The notes under the pieces were generated by a model. It was not told where the DNA came from. It saw only the letters and a list, made by a program, of their open reading frames with translations, and did no database searches. Position numbers and translations under genes: made by a program. Positions 9,926-21,125 of a stretch of 64,000 nt of DNA are shown in pieces (within the stretch, counting starts at the first letter, position 1; every line of letters begins with the position of its first letter). Source of the DNA: Akanthomyces muscarius (taxonomy: Eukaryota; Ascomycota; Sordariomycetes; Hypocreales; Cordycipitaceae); the NCBI RefSeq assembly GCF_028009165.1, contig NW_026611614.1, positions 496,001 to 560,000 of the forward strand, in the 5' to 3' direction.

Positions 9926-10618
9926 TCACTGAAAAGAATTGAACGGGAGGGGTGTCCACCCATCGTACCCCGTGCTGGTCGAGAAGCCATAACTGCAACT
10001 GTCCTTCCACGCCAGTTGCTCATCATTGCTGGTGTTTCTCCATGGTTGCAATTCGAACTCCCCAAACGTATCAGATCCACCATACCACTCCAATACCTGG
10101 GATCCGCTCAAAACTTCCGAGCACATTGGTGACGATGCTGGTAGGACTTTCGGCGCCGGTCCGGAGTATAACGAATCAGGAGGTGTGACGGGAATCATTG
10201 ACGACAAGCTATCGGATGTCAATCCCAGTGGTGATGGTGCTGAAAGCAGCGGCGCTGCTTCCAGATCGTGGTGATCAGTAGCAACGTCCTGACTATTGTG
10301 CATCTCAAAACCACGTGTGACGAGAGAGTAAGCGGCGAACCAGTCATGCTCGATTATAGCAGCTTGTATTTTGGGCCATACTAGCTCATGAGAGCGTAGC
10401 TGCGCCATGCTTCTCTCCAAGCTGTCTCTCTCTGCGTCCCTTCGGCCCTCTGCCCGCATCTTTTCCCCTTTTAATGCTTGTAACTGTGCCTCAGCGTGAT
10501 CGACGCGCTTTCTCCGCTGCTCACGCAGGTTTCTCTGACATAGTCGATTCTGTATATTCTTTTTACCCGGCTTGAGAGTCAAGTGTACTTGGGAACTGTT
10601 GCACTCCATAGATGGCAT
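9926..10618 (-). CDS. bZIP transcription factor
   Basis: Single-exon ORF of 230 aa. Residues 18-36 form a bZIP basic region (KKNIQNRLCQRNLREQRRK: Asn, Arg and Gln-Arg spaced as in the fungal AP-1/Yap-like signature). It runs into a heptad-like helix rich in Glu, Arg and Leu to about residue 80. The remainder is Ser/Pro-rich with acidic and aromatic patches typical of activation domains and no second domain. bZIP proteins bind DNA as dimers. A TATA-like tract at 10654-10663 lies about 40 bp upstream of the start codon. The gene is divergent from the F-box gene and shares a 421-bp intergenic region with it. Confidence 0.75.
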   Translation of the reverse strand: MPSMECNSSQVHLTLKPGKKNIQNRLCQRNLREQRRKRVDHAEAQLQALKGEKMRAEGRRDAERDSLERSMAQLRSHELVWPKIQAAIIEHDWFAAYSLVTRGFEMHNSQDVATDHHDLEAAPLLSAPSPLGLTSDSLSSMIPVTPPDSLYSGPAPKVLPASSPMCSEVLSGSQVLEWYGGSDTFGEFELQPWRNTSNDEQLAWKDSCSYGFSTSTGYDGWTPLPFNSFQ

Positions 10619-11039
10619 GTTCGTAATACCAGCAATGGTTAATGCCCAACGGATCTATATATACATCGTCACCCTTGTTGTCACGCCCCGATCTGCTGAC
10701 AAAATGTTTTATGGATGTTTCATGCATTGAATGAGTGTTTCATGCATTGAATGACTTGTTTCATCCGTTGAATGAGAGTTTCAAATACGTAGTCGGGATC
10801 TAATGATTTCTATCGTCAGGTAAGGAGGACACACTTAAGAATGACTACGAGATTGCTCACAAGGATGTTCAGAAGAGCTTTAGGTCATAGTGACATTGCA
10901 AATCTAGCATGTCTGCCGTAGTTGAACTATGTATTTACCCTTGAAAACCTTCAATTTAATTCGGCCTAACCCAAGTATTGTTTAATGATGGAAAACATTC
11001 ACAACGTATCTCATTTCTCACTTCAAGACGCGATCAAAA
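10619..11039. promoter_or_regulatory. Divergent promoter region between bZIP and F-box genes
   Basis: This 421-bp region separates two genes transcribed away from each other. It contains a TATA-like tract (10654-10663) placed for the bZIP gene and a cluster of about 20-bp direct repeats (10716-10776). The repeats could be binding sites for a regulator, possibly the bZIP itself, but no known motif is recognised. Confidence 0.5.
10716..10776 (+). repeat. 20-21 bp promoter repeats, 3 copies
   Basis: Three copies of a TGTTTCATGCATTGAATGAG-like unit lie head to tail, the third with CCG for GCA. A fourth start (GTTTCA) follows. The core TTTCATGCATTGAA includes the palindrome ATGCAT in the first two copies. 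Confidence 0.85.
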
Positions 11040-12372
11040 ATGCTAACCATGGAAGGCCTGCCAGTGGAATTACTACACCTCATTCTATCTCAGCTGGAAT
11101 TTGCTGACCTTGCTCGCACTGCAGCTTGTTGCCACTTACTATGTGGTATATCGAGATCACTGCTCTATAAAAGTCTTGACATCCGCATCCTTTTAACGAA
11201 GATCGCACCAATATCCTCTAAGAAAATGCATGTGCTGTGCCACCAACCTCACCTGAGAAGATTCATTCGCGATGTCACCATCGAGAGTGGTCAGTGGACA
11301 TATTGGACGCCTCTTCAGGCTATGCTACTGCAGTATCTGCTGTCTTCGTGGATAGAGCATCACAACCAGATTCAATTTTTCTCCTGGAAAACACCGATGC
11401 TACCCACTGGATCGAAGTTCCCCAATCTTGTGCACTTGGAGTGCACGGATGTGAGCAGCGAAGACGAGTTGGATTGGATCCGATGGCATCTTGAGCATTG
11501 CACGCGCCTAAAATCATTGTCTATTGGCTGTGCTCGGCTGCCGAGCTCACGCATGACTCGTTCACTTTTCTCTTCTCAAAGCTCGCCCTTCACGCTTCAA
11601 GAACTCTCATTGAGCTCAATTGATCTTTTGTGCATTAGTGTGTCTGCAATCGGGCCGTCCATCCGCCGCCTTCAGCTGCAGCACTGCAGTGGAATGAGTA
11701 CATTCTTATTCGAGGCGTCCAGGTTAGGCCTGACGTCCAAGCTGCGGTCCTTCCGAGTTGTGGGAGAAATAGACATGGCTTTCCTTCAGGACTTTTTATT
11801 CATGCTTTCCAACACCAGCCATCTCGAAGAGTTGAGCCTATGTATAGGCGAGGCTCGGCAGTCGATCTGTCTCCACTGTATAGAGCCACATGCTGCGGCG
11901 CTGAAACATCTTGTTCTTGATTTCCGTGCTGAGTTGCAGAACGCGAAAAGCGCCATACAGTACTCTGCCAATGAGTTCGAAGATATCCTGGCCCGATTCC
12001 CTCGGCTAACGTCTCTCGGAATTCCTCTACAATTGGATGATCAATCTCCCGGCCGCTACAAGAGAGCTAAGTTCAAGGTCTGTCCCTTTAATCCACCAGC
12101 GTCACCTAATGCTTACGAAAAACAAGACACTTCACCTGCAGCCCAGGACTCTCAAGGCTCTCCACATCCGCCGCCTTTGTTCTCCGTACCAACGCTTCGA
12201 GGGAGACGCCAAGCACACGGCGGCTCCATTCCAGAACAGCGGCGCATTCACTGTTTTCCTGGGCTTGGGGGAGCGAGTAAGGAAAATCAGATTTGGCGCA
12301 AACAGCAAACTGCATGACACCATCGATGCTACCGATGCCGATAAAGAAATGCTCTGTACGGCGTTCGGGTGA
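11040..12372 (+). CDS. F-box / leucine-rich repeat-like protein
   Basis: Exons 11040-12077 and 12142-12372 join in phase 0 (intron 64 nt, donor GTCTGT, branch CCTAAT, acceptor GCAG), giving 422 aa. Without splicing the frame drifts into an unrelated sequence, so the intron is well supported. The N-terminus is a typical F-box: GLPVELLHLILSQLEFADLA. The middle shows irregular leucine-rich repeats (LKSLSIGCARL, LQELSLSSIDLL, LKHLVLDF, LKALHIRRL). F-box proteins bind Skp1 and bring substrates to SCF ubiquitin ligases; the LRR part would choose the substrate. Substrate unknown. Divergent to the bZIP gene. Confidence 0.7.
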
Positions 12373-13522
12373 TGCCGACAATCGCCGATCGAGGTACATC
12401 TCTACAGATAAAAATTCCAAAACGCGCCACACCAATCCAGTGCTCGCGGATCAGAGGACGGCGGCCCATGGGCTGCAACAGAAGTATTTGAATCTCATTC
12501 GGGTTGAAACTTTAAAAGAATAGCACAAAGCCAGCGCCCGCACTCGACCCGGAGACCTCTATGGACAGCTATATAATCATAGTTCAAAGGCCGCAAACGC
12601 AGTCCGACCATAATAGACAGACTTCAATCGTGCCTTTCGGCGAAATTATCTGCCGCGCCACTCCGAGTTCCCTACTAATGCGCTTTGCTGTAGAGTGGCA
12701 CGGAGTGCAAACCGCAGATTAAGCAGCTGGCTCGCTATTCTCCACCTGGCGAGATCAGTTGTGAGTCTAGTCTCAGCTTTGATTGAGTCAGGAAAGGTTC
12801 TCTGCGCCACCTAAGCATAAAATTGAGCGCGGGTTCGACGTCGCTCATTGTCTGCGAGCTCTTCTCGTGCTCTTGAAAGCTCGCAGTCTAAACTCTCATT
12901 CCCTCAATCTTGGAACCGGACGCACTTTTTCGAACTGCCAGTACTCTTGGTCGGATAACAATATTCCTGAGTAAACGACCTCTGAGGTTCTCCTCAGTTT
13001 GCCGAGGGCTCACCCCACAATTACTCTCTGGTCCTAGGGTGGTGCAGCCATCACGGCGCGCGAGACGTCACTATGTTTGGTCGCGCGGCCCTGGCATATG
13101 CAGACAGGTCGTCGATCTCATCCTGAGCACTGGATTCTGAAGCTGCCTATTGGGTCAAGCGCAAATGAAAATAATCGCCCTGAGCTAGCGGAAAGCGCCG
13201 CAATCCATAACATTGTACATTGATCTCAAATGTTTGAGGCTGAATGCACTGACCCACCCAACGATTCAAATTGCAATGGATGGGATCTATTTGCCCCGAA
13301 CTATTGCGCCTGCGGTAGCAAGTATGCAACGTAGCACTCTCATTGTCTGGGAAGCGTCGGGTCACACTATTATTTGATATCACGTGTGGTGATGGAGGTA
13401 CCACGAAAGCTTAGGGAGAACAACCACTTTCATGACTTCTAGATATCTTTAAGCCTACGGTAATTGATCGTGAAATCATCCAACACAAGCTATATCTGTC
13501 TTTGTATACCGATGCTATTGAC
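12373..13522. other. Intergenic, nothing recognised
   Basis: About 1.15 kb with only short ORFs on both strands. No repeat, RNA gene or protein motif is visible. Confidence 0.5.
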
Positions 13523-14186
13523 TTAGAGACCAATCGAAGTGTCTGCGCAAAAGAATCGACACTCGCTCTTTGAAACTCCATGAGGCCGACAACTATATCG
13601 ATAGTATGTCAATATCCGAGACCCTGTAGCTGAGAAAATGAAGCTAGTACCTACAGGTGCTGTTTGAACTTCAGTATCTCGCACGGTCCGAAGCCGTTGG
13701 TTGTTGATAACAAGCGGACGTTTTGGCCGCAAGGGACAGTGTGCGCGAGCTATGTGGGCTGGGGTCGGGGAAAGGAGAAAGACCTGTGTCAATACCGCAC
13801 TCGATGCAGAAGCGCCTGAGTAGGACTTTTTTATCTTGTCCAGGCCGGGGAGAACGACCAGTAACCCAATTGCCCTGCGGGTCAATGTAAGCATGCAGGG
13901 GCTGCGCCAAATCAAAGAGTTCCGGAGACCGAACTCGAAAGCAGATGTAACATTCAAAGTTTCCAGGATGATGATTGCCATCCTCGCCAGGAAAGTGCTG
14001 GCGAAAGTCCCTAACAGCCCGCATGATAAATTGAATCTTGTCGTCAGCTTCAGCCATGCGCTGGGGGTGAATTGTCTGGTAGAAATAGCAGCTTATGGTA
14101 GACAAGTGAATAAGAGATTGGTAGTCAAGGTTACTGTAAACCATTGTTTGCAGATTCGCGGGGAGCCTCTCAATAATCGACGCCAT
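13523..14186 (-). CDS. F-box-like protein with Cys-containing fungal motif
   Basis: Exon 1 runs 14186 to 13796 and exon 2 13749 to 13523. The 46-nt intron (GTATTG to ATAG) keeps frame, giving 205 aa. Residues 2-32 resemble an F-box (IIERLPANLQTMVYSNLDYQ, then a leucine/serine helix). A block with paired Cys follows (FECYICFRVRSPELFD) and then RRFCIECG. This arrangement, an F-box then a CxxC...CxxC patch, is seen in many uncharacterised fungal proteins. The C-terminal exon is less certain, and a shorter 34-nt intron with donor GTCTTT would give the same frame. An upstream in-frame extension exists but has no features. Likely an SCF adaptor; substrate unknown. Confidence 0.55.
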
Positions 14187-15194
14187 ATTGGCCTGGATGT
14201 AGGCTGGGACGAAGGCAATTGATAGAGATAATGCACGGAGGGAGACTGCTGGCGCGAATTCTTGCGCCGAGGGTTGCAATTGCTAGGCAATGTTGCGTTT
14301 TTCCAATATTGTGTGTGTTGATGGTACGGATGCAATAGGGGGCCATTATGATGTGAGTGGTCGAAGAAGCTGGCAGCCAACGCATTCAGTTGTTGTCAGG
14401 TTTTCTGTGCACTTTTTTGCTGGTGGAGTAAGCAGGGAGCTCTGTCTCATGCATCAAAGACGGCGGGATCAACGTGTAACAGGGCAGGGTCAGAGAGGGT
14501 TCTCGGGCGCTGGGCGGGTCCCTTAATTACTAAGTTAGGTACCTACTGGTATAAAATCACTGGTTCGGTGTACTCTGGCTGATCATGTTGGTTAATCCCT
14601 GCATCTGAAGCCCACAGTTGACGCTACTCAGTACCCAGTCGTGCTGGTACAATATGCCCCTGAAACAATGTTGGCACGATGCTTCGATTGGATTAGTGCA
14701 AGTGAGAGTTCTAGAAGGCAGGATAGTATGGCAAAAAACTGCGCATTTAGTGAACTCATTTTCCAGGATTATTATTATACATAAATAGGAATGTCGCTAT
14801 GTGTCTCTTTCTACCTAGCGTGGGGCAAGTATCGCGTCAACGTTATTTTAGGGGGTACGTTGTGGTTGGCGACGCGCCGACGTCTCGTTACCGCGGCCGT
14901 ACAATCTCAATTAAAACATTCGCTCCGACGTAGAACCAAGCTTACTATGAGAAGATGGGGGTATTGTATCATTATTGGGTAGTGTACTGGAAAGGACCCG
15001 GCAGCGGCTTGGCTCAAACGGACCAAGCATCCTTCCGAACCTCTCCCGGGTAGGAGCAAATGTCTAGTCTGGGAGAGAAGACGAGACCAGAGCGATCCGT
15101 CCGCGAGCTTCAGCTAATTCTCTCAAAATCCATCCTCGTGAAAAAAAACATTGGGAGACATGCCCTCGTATGCGAGAAAACCCAACGCGTGCAT
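14187..15194. other. Intergenic, nothing recognised
   Basis: About 1 kb between two minus-strand genes. ORFs at 14290-14526 and 14791-14982 have no recognisable motif. No RNA gene or repeat seen. Confidence 0.5.
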
Positions 15195-15851
15195 TTACAA
15201 GGAAGGACCTGGCATCGTCTTACTTTGTTGCGCCCGCCTCGCCAGCCTTGCCTCCCTTGCAATTTCTTCCTCGCTCTTATCCACCTCCAATGGTGCTAGG
15301 GTAGATGTATCAAAGGTAGGAGACTTGCAGCCACGCAGGCCAATAAAGCGGCCCAAGCGGCGACGTTTGGTCTCGAGGGGAGCGTCGGAACGCCAGGGGA
15401 TGGGACACGGGTACATCGCGGCCCAACGTGACGGGAGTGTGCCATCTGGGACGGCCTGATGGTAGAAGGTGGCAAGTGATTCAAGCTGGACGTCGGTGAG
15501 TAGCCAAAACTGCAGGACGTTGGTGGGAAAGTCGGGGTGGATGGCACCGCTGCCCAGTTGGACAAAAGACTTTAGTGGAAGGGCCATCTTGCGTAGTTTA
15601 TGGGCAAGGACTGGATTGCGGGTGGAATAGGTACTCGTCTTAGAGCCTTGAGCGCACCGGCAAGCGTGGCGGCATGGGCGGTGGCGATACACCTGGCATC
15701 GTAGTGGAACGATCAAGGATGCAGCGGGCGGGTGTGGAAAGCTAGCTGTAATCGCTGTTTTTGCGGTTGCTTCTGTTGCAGTCGAAGAAGATGACAAAGG
15801 GTCTGGAGAGGACTGGCGAGATGACTGCTCCGAGGAAGATTCACGGCACAT
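15195..15851 (-). CDS. Conserved-looking fungal hypothetical protein
   Basis: Single-exon ORF of 218 aa. The N-terminal 90 residues are Ser/Thr-rich low complexity. The last 130 carry a compact block with QFWLLTDVQLESLATFYHQ, MYPCPIPWRSDAPLETKRRR and LGRFIGLRGC, followed by a charged helix (EEEIAREARLARRAQQ). I have the impression this block is a recurrent uncharacterised fungal protein type, but I cannot name it. The natural start may be the internal Met before ALPLKSF, since the part upstream is compositionally different. No signal peptide or membrane segment. Confidence 0.5.
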   Translation of the reverse strand: MCRESSSEQSSRQSSPDPLSSSSTATEATAKTAITASFPHPPAASLIVPLRCQVYRHRPCRHACRCAQGSKTSTYSTRNPVLAHKLRKMALPLKSFVQLGSGAIHPDFPTNVLQFWLLTDVQLESLATFYHQAVPDGTLPSRWAAMYPCPIPWRSDAPLETKRRRLGRFIGLRGCKSPTFDTSTLAPLEVDKSEEEIAREARLARRAQQSKTMPGPSL

Positions 15852-18576
15852 TGTAATTCCGACTGGCGTATATCGTCGTATAGGTCGGTTGTCGTTTGAG
15901 CCTGGTGTGATGAAGAACTTCTGGCAGCGAGTGTCGAATACCGGAGAATGGTGAAAATCAAGTGTATAGGTTTTAATTCTTTCCCCGAAAGTCGATAGTT
16001 TTAAACCGTTGTCCGATCAAGACACCATTTAAATACTTCACCAGCCGCAGAGGGCTGGGCTTCTGGTTCGTGGGTCTGTCCGGATTGAATAAACCCAAAG
16101 GGTAATGGATGTGATCCACACGCGAGCACCCTTACAACAGTTTTCTCAAATGACCTAGAAGCCTGTCAAATTTAGGATTCTCATAAGATTGACACGTATA
16201 TGTGTGCCACTGTGCCGAGGACAACTGCCAGTACTACAGGTCTGACTGACCAAGTTACGGCCTGCACATCACGAAGCATATACTTTGTAGGCCTGACTGA
16301 GTCTATTGATAGTGCGAATCAAATTTTGTAATAGTAATAGTATCCCATCACATATGGCATACAACTGACTCCACGCATGTAGCACAGTCCCCCGATGATG
16401 GCAGAAAGATTGCCTGTGGCAGACTAATCGCGTGTAAATCGCCTTTTTATGGTATCTGTTTCCGCGCAGGGGCAAAGCTAGCACCGCTTTGCAGGTCGCC
16501 AGCTCAGGAGCGAATGCCAATTTGGATATATCAAGCTCGTAATACCTAAAAGAAATCTTAACAACGTTCTGTGCCTCCGGGGTCATTAATCCTGGAGTTC
16601 AAGCTACATATTTGGCAGTCTAACTTATGAGGCATCTCCGTTTTGTAAGGTGACTCATACCCTTTCATAATCTGCTCGAATTACGCTAACCATCATATGG
16701 AGACAAATGGCCACCCACGTGATTCGCCCTTTCTATTGTTCACGCATCCATTGACTTCAAAATAAATAACAATAATAGGGAGCAGGGGATATGTGGCCAC
16801 CCAGAGCTCTGTGGTGGCCATCGTACAAAAGTGGGCCAATCGGTGGTTCTGGCCAATGAGAGGCCTCCGCTCAGGCCCTCCGCCATCACTGCCACCAGAG
16901 GGTGGGCAGGCTACAACAGTTTCATTATTGTCTACTCTCCCTACTTTAAGTTTTACAACATTATGGCGGCCTTCCGACTCAGAGTCCCATATGCAGCCGT
17001 ACGATGAAGAGTCTCTTAATACCTTGGTAGTGTGATATTCTGGGCTCTCCATAAGCCAGCAAGCCCGGTATTTGTGCCATGACGAGAAATCGACAACATG
17101 GGCTAAGTGGAAACCCCTTTCAAGGCGTTTCGAATGCTGTTTCGAGGCATTAGCAGCCCCTCAGAGCTCAAAATGAGAACTACTACTCACTAATTCGTGC
17201 TCCTGGCTGGAGTCTGATACAACTATGCCATACTTTTTCAGGTGATATCGCAAGAGGTGCAGGACGCACATCACCAGAGACTCAAATGGCCAATAAACGT
17301 CATGGGAGTATGCAGCACGCCACTAACAATATCGATATAGGAGTATCAGCAGCGTATTTTATCATTAGCTAGGTAGATGTCTCCCTTTTCTGATATCTGA
17401 CTGCATTCGTCGCCTAATGTCATTCCCGTCGTCAGATGAGTACATAGCTTTAAGCTCCAACTCGGCAGAGCATCAAAAGGCTCGCCCATGCAAATACATT
17501 TTTTGTTTTCTAGTAAGAAGCCACCGTAGTGTCTTACTATTCCTTTGACAGTGCGGAGGAGGTTTGAGGTCGCGAGCCCCACTGCGGTTTTCATACTCAG
17601 CCACAGTTGCACTCTTGAATACGCAGATTAAACAGGGTACCTTCTTCAAGTCCAAGTGTATCTCTTGACTGCAAAAGAGGAGCAAGCAGGTATCTTGCAG
17701 GGGTAGTAATCAATCATGTGCTGTAAAAATCGGACGCTTTACAGTATTAGCAAAAAGTCACTCAGGAGAAGTACTTTAGCACAGGCAAGAAGCAGAGTCT
17801 ACTTCTGATAGGGCTTATCCGGCACCCTGATGAGACCTTATCCGGTGACTCTTGGTTCTTTTCTTGGTGGGTTTCGTGACCTGCGTGCTCCTCCACCGCA
17901 GTCAAAGGGATGAGCAGAGACTGTACGCGTACCGCCGGCTATTGGCAGGTAAGCTGCGAAAAGCAATCATAGATGACTATTGTGCGGAGAAAGATTTCTC
18001 TCACTCGGTCTGCGAAGTCTCGTTATGTATCATGTCGAAAACACAATAGATCCTAGCAAAACTTACATTGTTCCCACCTCTAACAGCATCAGTATGAACG
18101 ATACTGTGTAGGACAACCTTTCCACCGACCCTCGTGCACCCCTACTCAACCCCTGACCTGGCTTGAGTAGGAGTGGGACAGCCAAACAACTGCATCACTG
18201 GCGGCCCGGGAATCCACGTACTGAAGAGAAGTAAATCAAGTTTGCTAGGGCGCCGAGTTTCTTGGGTTTGGCAAGGTTATCCCTTTGACTGGGGAGAAGG
18301 TTCAAGAAGGTGACTGGCAGGGATGTTATCCAATCATGTAATGCCAAAGATCAGGTACTGTACTTAGGGCTAGTAGGAAGATTAGACTAGCAGAGAAGTA
18401 CTGTGCTTGCTTGAGTCTCAATGTGCCTAGTTGTGCATCCTTGCTTGTGTGTCCCTCCGCGTAGTCAAAGAAATGTTCGACGCAACCACTCAATCCCAGC
18501 TATTTAAAGGCAAAGCGCCACCATTCCCCAAGAGATGCGTATTTAGCTTTTGGGAAGCACGCGCATTATCACTCTA
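15852..18576. other. Long intergenic region before the P450 gene
   Basis: No gene is supported. Short ORFs at 16269-16586, 16693-17052 and 17346-17612 (minus) and 17852-18049 (plus) lack motifs. Two stretches, about 17690-17900 and 18310-18480, appear to be diverged copies of each other (shared TCAATCATGT/CCAATCATGT, AGAAGTACT, and GTCAAAG motifs in the same order), suggesting an old duplication upstream of the P450. A TATTTAA-like element lies at about 18500. Confidence 0.4.
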
Positions 18577-20489
18577 ATGACGAACCCAATCATAAATTCC
18601 AGCCCCGACTGGGAGCTCTCAATATGGACCTCTATTGCATTCTTTGCTGCCTATGCAGTATACCTGAGCGTCTATAGGCTGTGGTACAGCCCCATTGCCC
18701 ACTTGCCAGGCCCCAAGCTTGCTGCGCTGACGCAATACTACGAGTTTTACCACGATACTATTCGCGGTAGCCAGTACATCTTGAGTATTGAAGAAATGCA
18801 CAAGAAGTACGGGCCGGTTGTGAGGATCAACCCTTGGGAAGTTCACGTTAGCGACAGTGATTTTCATTCTGAACTCTACACAGGATCGGCCTGTCATCGC
18901 CACAAGTGGCTGTTATGGGAAAAACATGTGAGAAAGTTTCCAAGAGCGGCGCGACATACTTACTAACCTGAGCCAGCTTGGTGCGCCCCGTACGTACAGC
19001 TGTCCTGAGTCTAGTGACGCATTCTGACTCCTTCTTAGACAGTGGTCTGATGAGTCTTGGGCATGACCATCACCAAATGCGCCGTGCTCCCATGGACCAG
19101 TTCCTCTCGTCGAAGAGCGTTTGGGACCTGCAGGTCATTATCGAGAATAAGGCAAACGCGCTGCTAGATCGTCTGCGACACGAAGCCAAAAACCCTCCGG
19201 CCCAGCCAATCAACGTTATGTATCCACTGTCAGCTTACACCATTGGTAAGGATTCGGCAACATTGCTTTTTGTATCACGGTTCTGGCTGACTGTTACGCT
19301 TAGATGTCATCAACGAGATCGCTTTTGCGCGAAATGATCATCTGAGTACGCACACCGGTCGAGTTCTGATATCAAATTTATTTAACAGGCTACAGTTGAG
19401 AGGTCAGACTTTGGTGCAGCTACAACGGACAGCCTTCTCAAGGCCACACAGGTTGGCTCCATTGCCGTGCACAAGAATGGGGCGATGGCGTCTTTCAACG
19501 CTCTGCCAGAAGCCGTCCTTGGACGCTGGGTACCTGGCAAGTCCTCTGCCTCCGTATAAATTAAAGCATTAATCTGATTATAGCAGGCTGGAGTGGTTGG
19601 CTAAAACTCAAGAACGGTATATTGAGCCAAATCCGGTACGTCAAGGCATTGCAAGCAATTAAGCGCCATAAGCTCGACATCAACCACCCAATGATCTTTC
19701 ACGAACGGCGTTCTTCTGAGCTGCTGCCCAATCTTGACAACGAGACCCCTCACTTGGCCCAGGACAGTCGGGTTCTCATCCAGTGCGGCACTTTGACTAC
19801 ATCCTGGACCTTGTCGCTCGCCATCTTCCACTTGTGCCACCGTCCGGAAACACTGAGGAAGCTACGGAATGAGCTCATCATGGCAATACCCAACGCCGAA
19901 GATGTTGTCTCTCTTACTCAGCTCCAAAGTCTGCCATATTTAGGCGCTGTTGTCAAGGAGGCTCTGCGTCACAGTGTTGGCACAAGCAGTAGTATATCAC
20001 GCATTGCGGCAGATGAACCGTTCGAGGTTGTCGACCGGGATACCGGTAAGTCGTATCAAATACCAGCAGGCACTGTAATCAGCATGAGCCCATACCGCAC
20101 CATCATGGACGAGTCTATTTTCGATGATCCACTCAGCTTTGACCCTGAGCGATGGCTGCAGAACTATGAAAAGCTGGATAAGTATTTGATAATTTTCGGC
20201 GGAGGTGACGATTGTATCTGCATCGGCCAGAAGCTCGTGCAAGCCGAGCTATATTTGATGCTGGCTAAGCTTTTTCGTCGTTGGGGCAGTGCGAGCAGAG
20301 TCCGCTCAGACGATGCAGTTGACACACGCAAGGGGAATGTGGTCGTGTTCGAGATTGCTGGGACGACGCTAAGAAATTGCTCAATCCCCTTACCTTACGA
20401 GGTATGTAGTTTTAGTGTGGGTTTGTGGGACGTGCTAACGATCATCACAGCAAAGCAAAGGGCTATATTTTCATCTTCAAGCGTTTTAA
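18577..20489 (+). pseudogene. Cytochrome P450, probably damaged
   Basis: The ATG at 18577 begins a membrane anchor and proline hinge (LWYSPIAHLPGPKLAALTQYY), then KYGPVVRINPWEVHV, as in fungal trichodiene/benzoate-oxygenase-like P450s. Later exons carry HDHHQMRRAPM, DVINEIAFARNDHL, the I-helix CGTLTTSW, the ExxR motif KEALRH, and the PERW box. Introns I can place: 19246-19303, 19537-19583 (GC donor, GCAAGT) and 20402-20450; the last exon is 20451-20489. Two junctions, exon 1/2 (near 18928-19038) and exon 3/4 (near 19346-19388), have good donors and acceptors but do not keep frame. The haem loop reads FGGGDDCICIG, with one residue too many and no Arg. Together these suggest a non-functional or newly decaying gene. 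Confidence 0.65.
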
Positions 20490-21125
20490 TAGAGTCCAAT
20501 TACCAGCATAATTCCAGCCTGACCCTCCTCATAATAGCCAATGCCATCTCCAGATTACGATGAACTTTCTGTAGTCATCGCGACATGGTGCTTGTTTCGA
20601 AAAGAGTGAACGAGAATGCTTGTCCTCTATTGCATAATTTATTTCAATTATGCCGGCTCTAGTGAACCGGCGTCACAGTCAACGCCCCTGAGCAAGCACT
20701 CGCGGCATTCAACAGTATCACAGAGGCAGGCCGGCAAACCCAGAACGAGCCACATTACGGATAGCTTTCAAGAGCAAGGTCGGGCTTGGGGGGTCGAAGG
20801 GGTCCCATCACTGGTTCACTGTTGGCGACGGTTAATATCAACTGCAACAAAACTGCGCTCAGGCCAGAAAAAAAAGTGGAATACAATATTTAAATAATGA
20901 AGAAAGTAGATACTGTACATACCTACAGTGCGTATGCACTTACAAAGTATTTGACGTACGTTTATCCTGGACTACAAATAGATCACGTTGCGTGAAAAAG
21001 GCGAATGAGACCTTGATTTGTAGTATTCTTAGGCAATTCTAGGAAGTAGCTAAGGTAGGAATATGCCTATATAAGCCGTTAGTATTCAGAGGAAGAGTAC
21101 TGCGTAGCTCTTTCAATTATCTATT
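20490..21125. promoter_or_regulatory. Intergenic with TATA-like box before the NTase-like gene
   Basis: About 635 bp without a supported gene. TATATAA at 21069-21075 lies about 50 bp upstream of the ATG at 21126, a plausible core promoter. The rest shows nothing I can name. Confidence 0.4.

Noticed and set aside
15852..20489. Secondary-metabolite gene cluster around the P450
   Set aside because: No backbone enzyme (PKS, NRPS, terpene synthase) or transporter lies nearby and the P450 itself looks broken.
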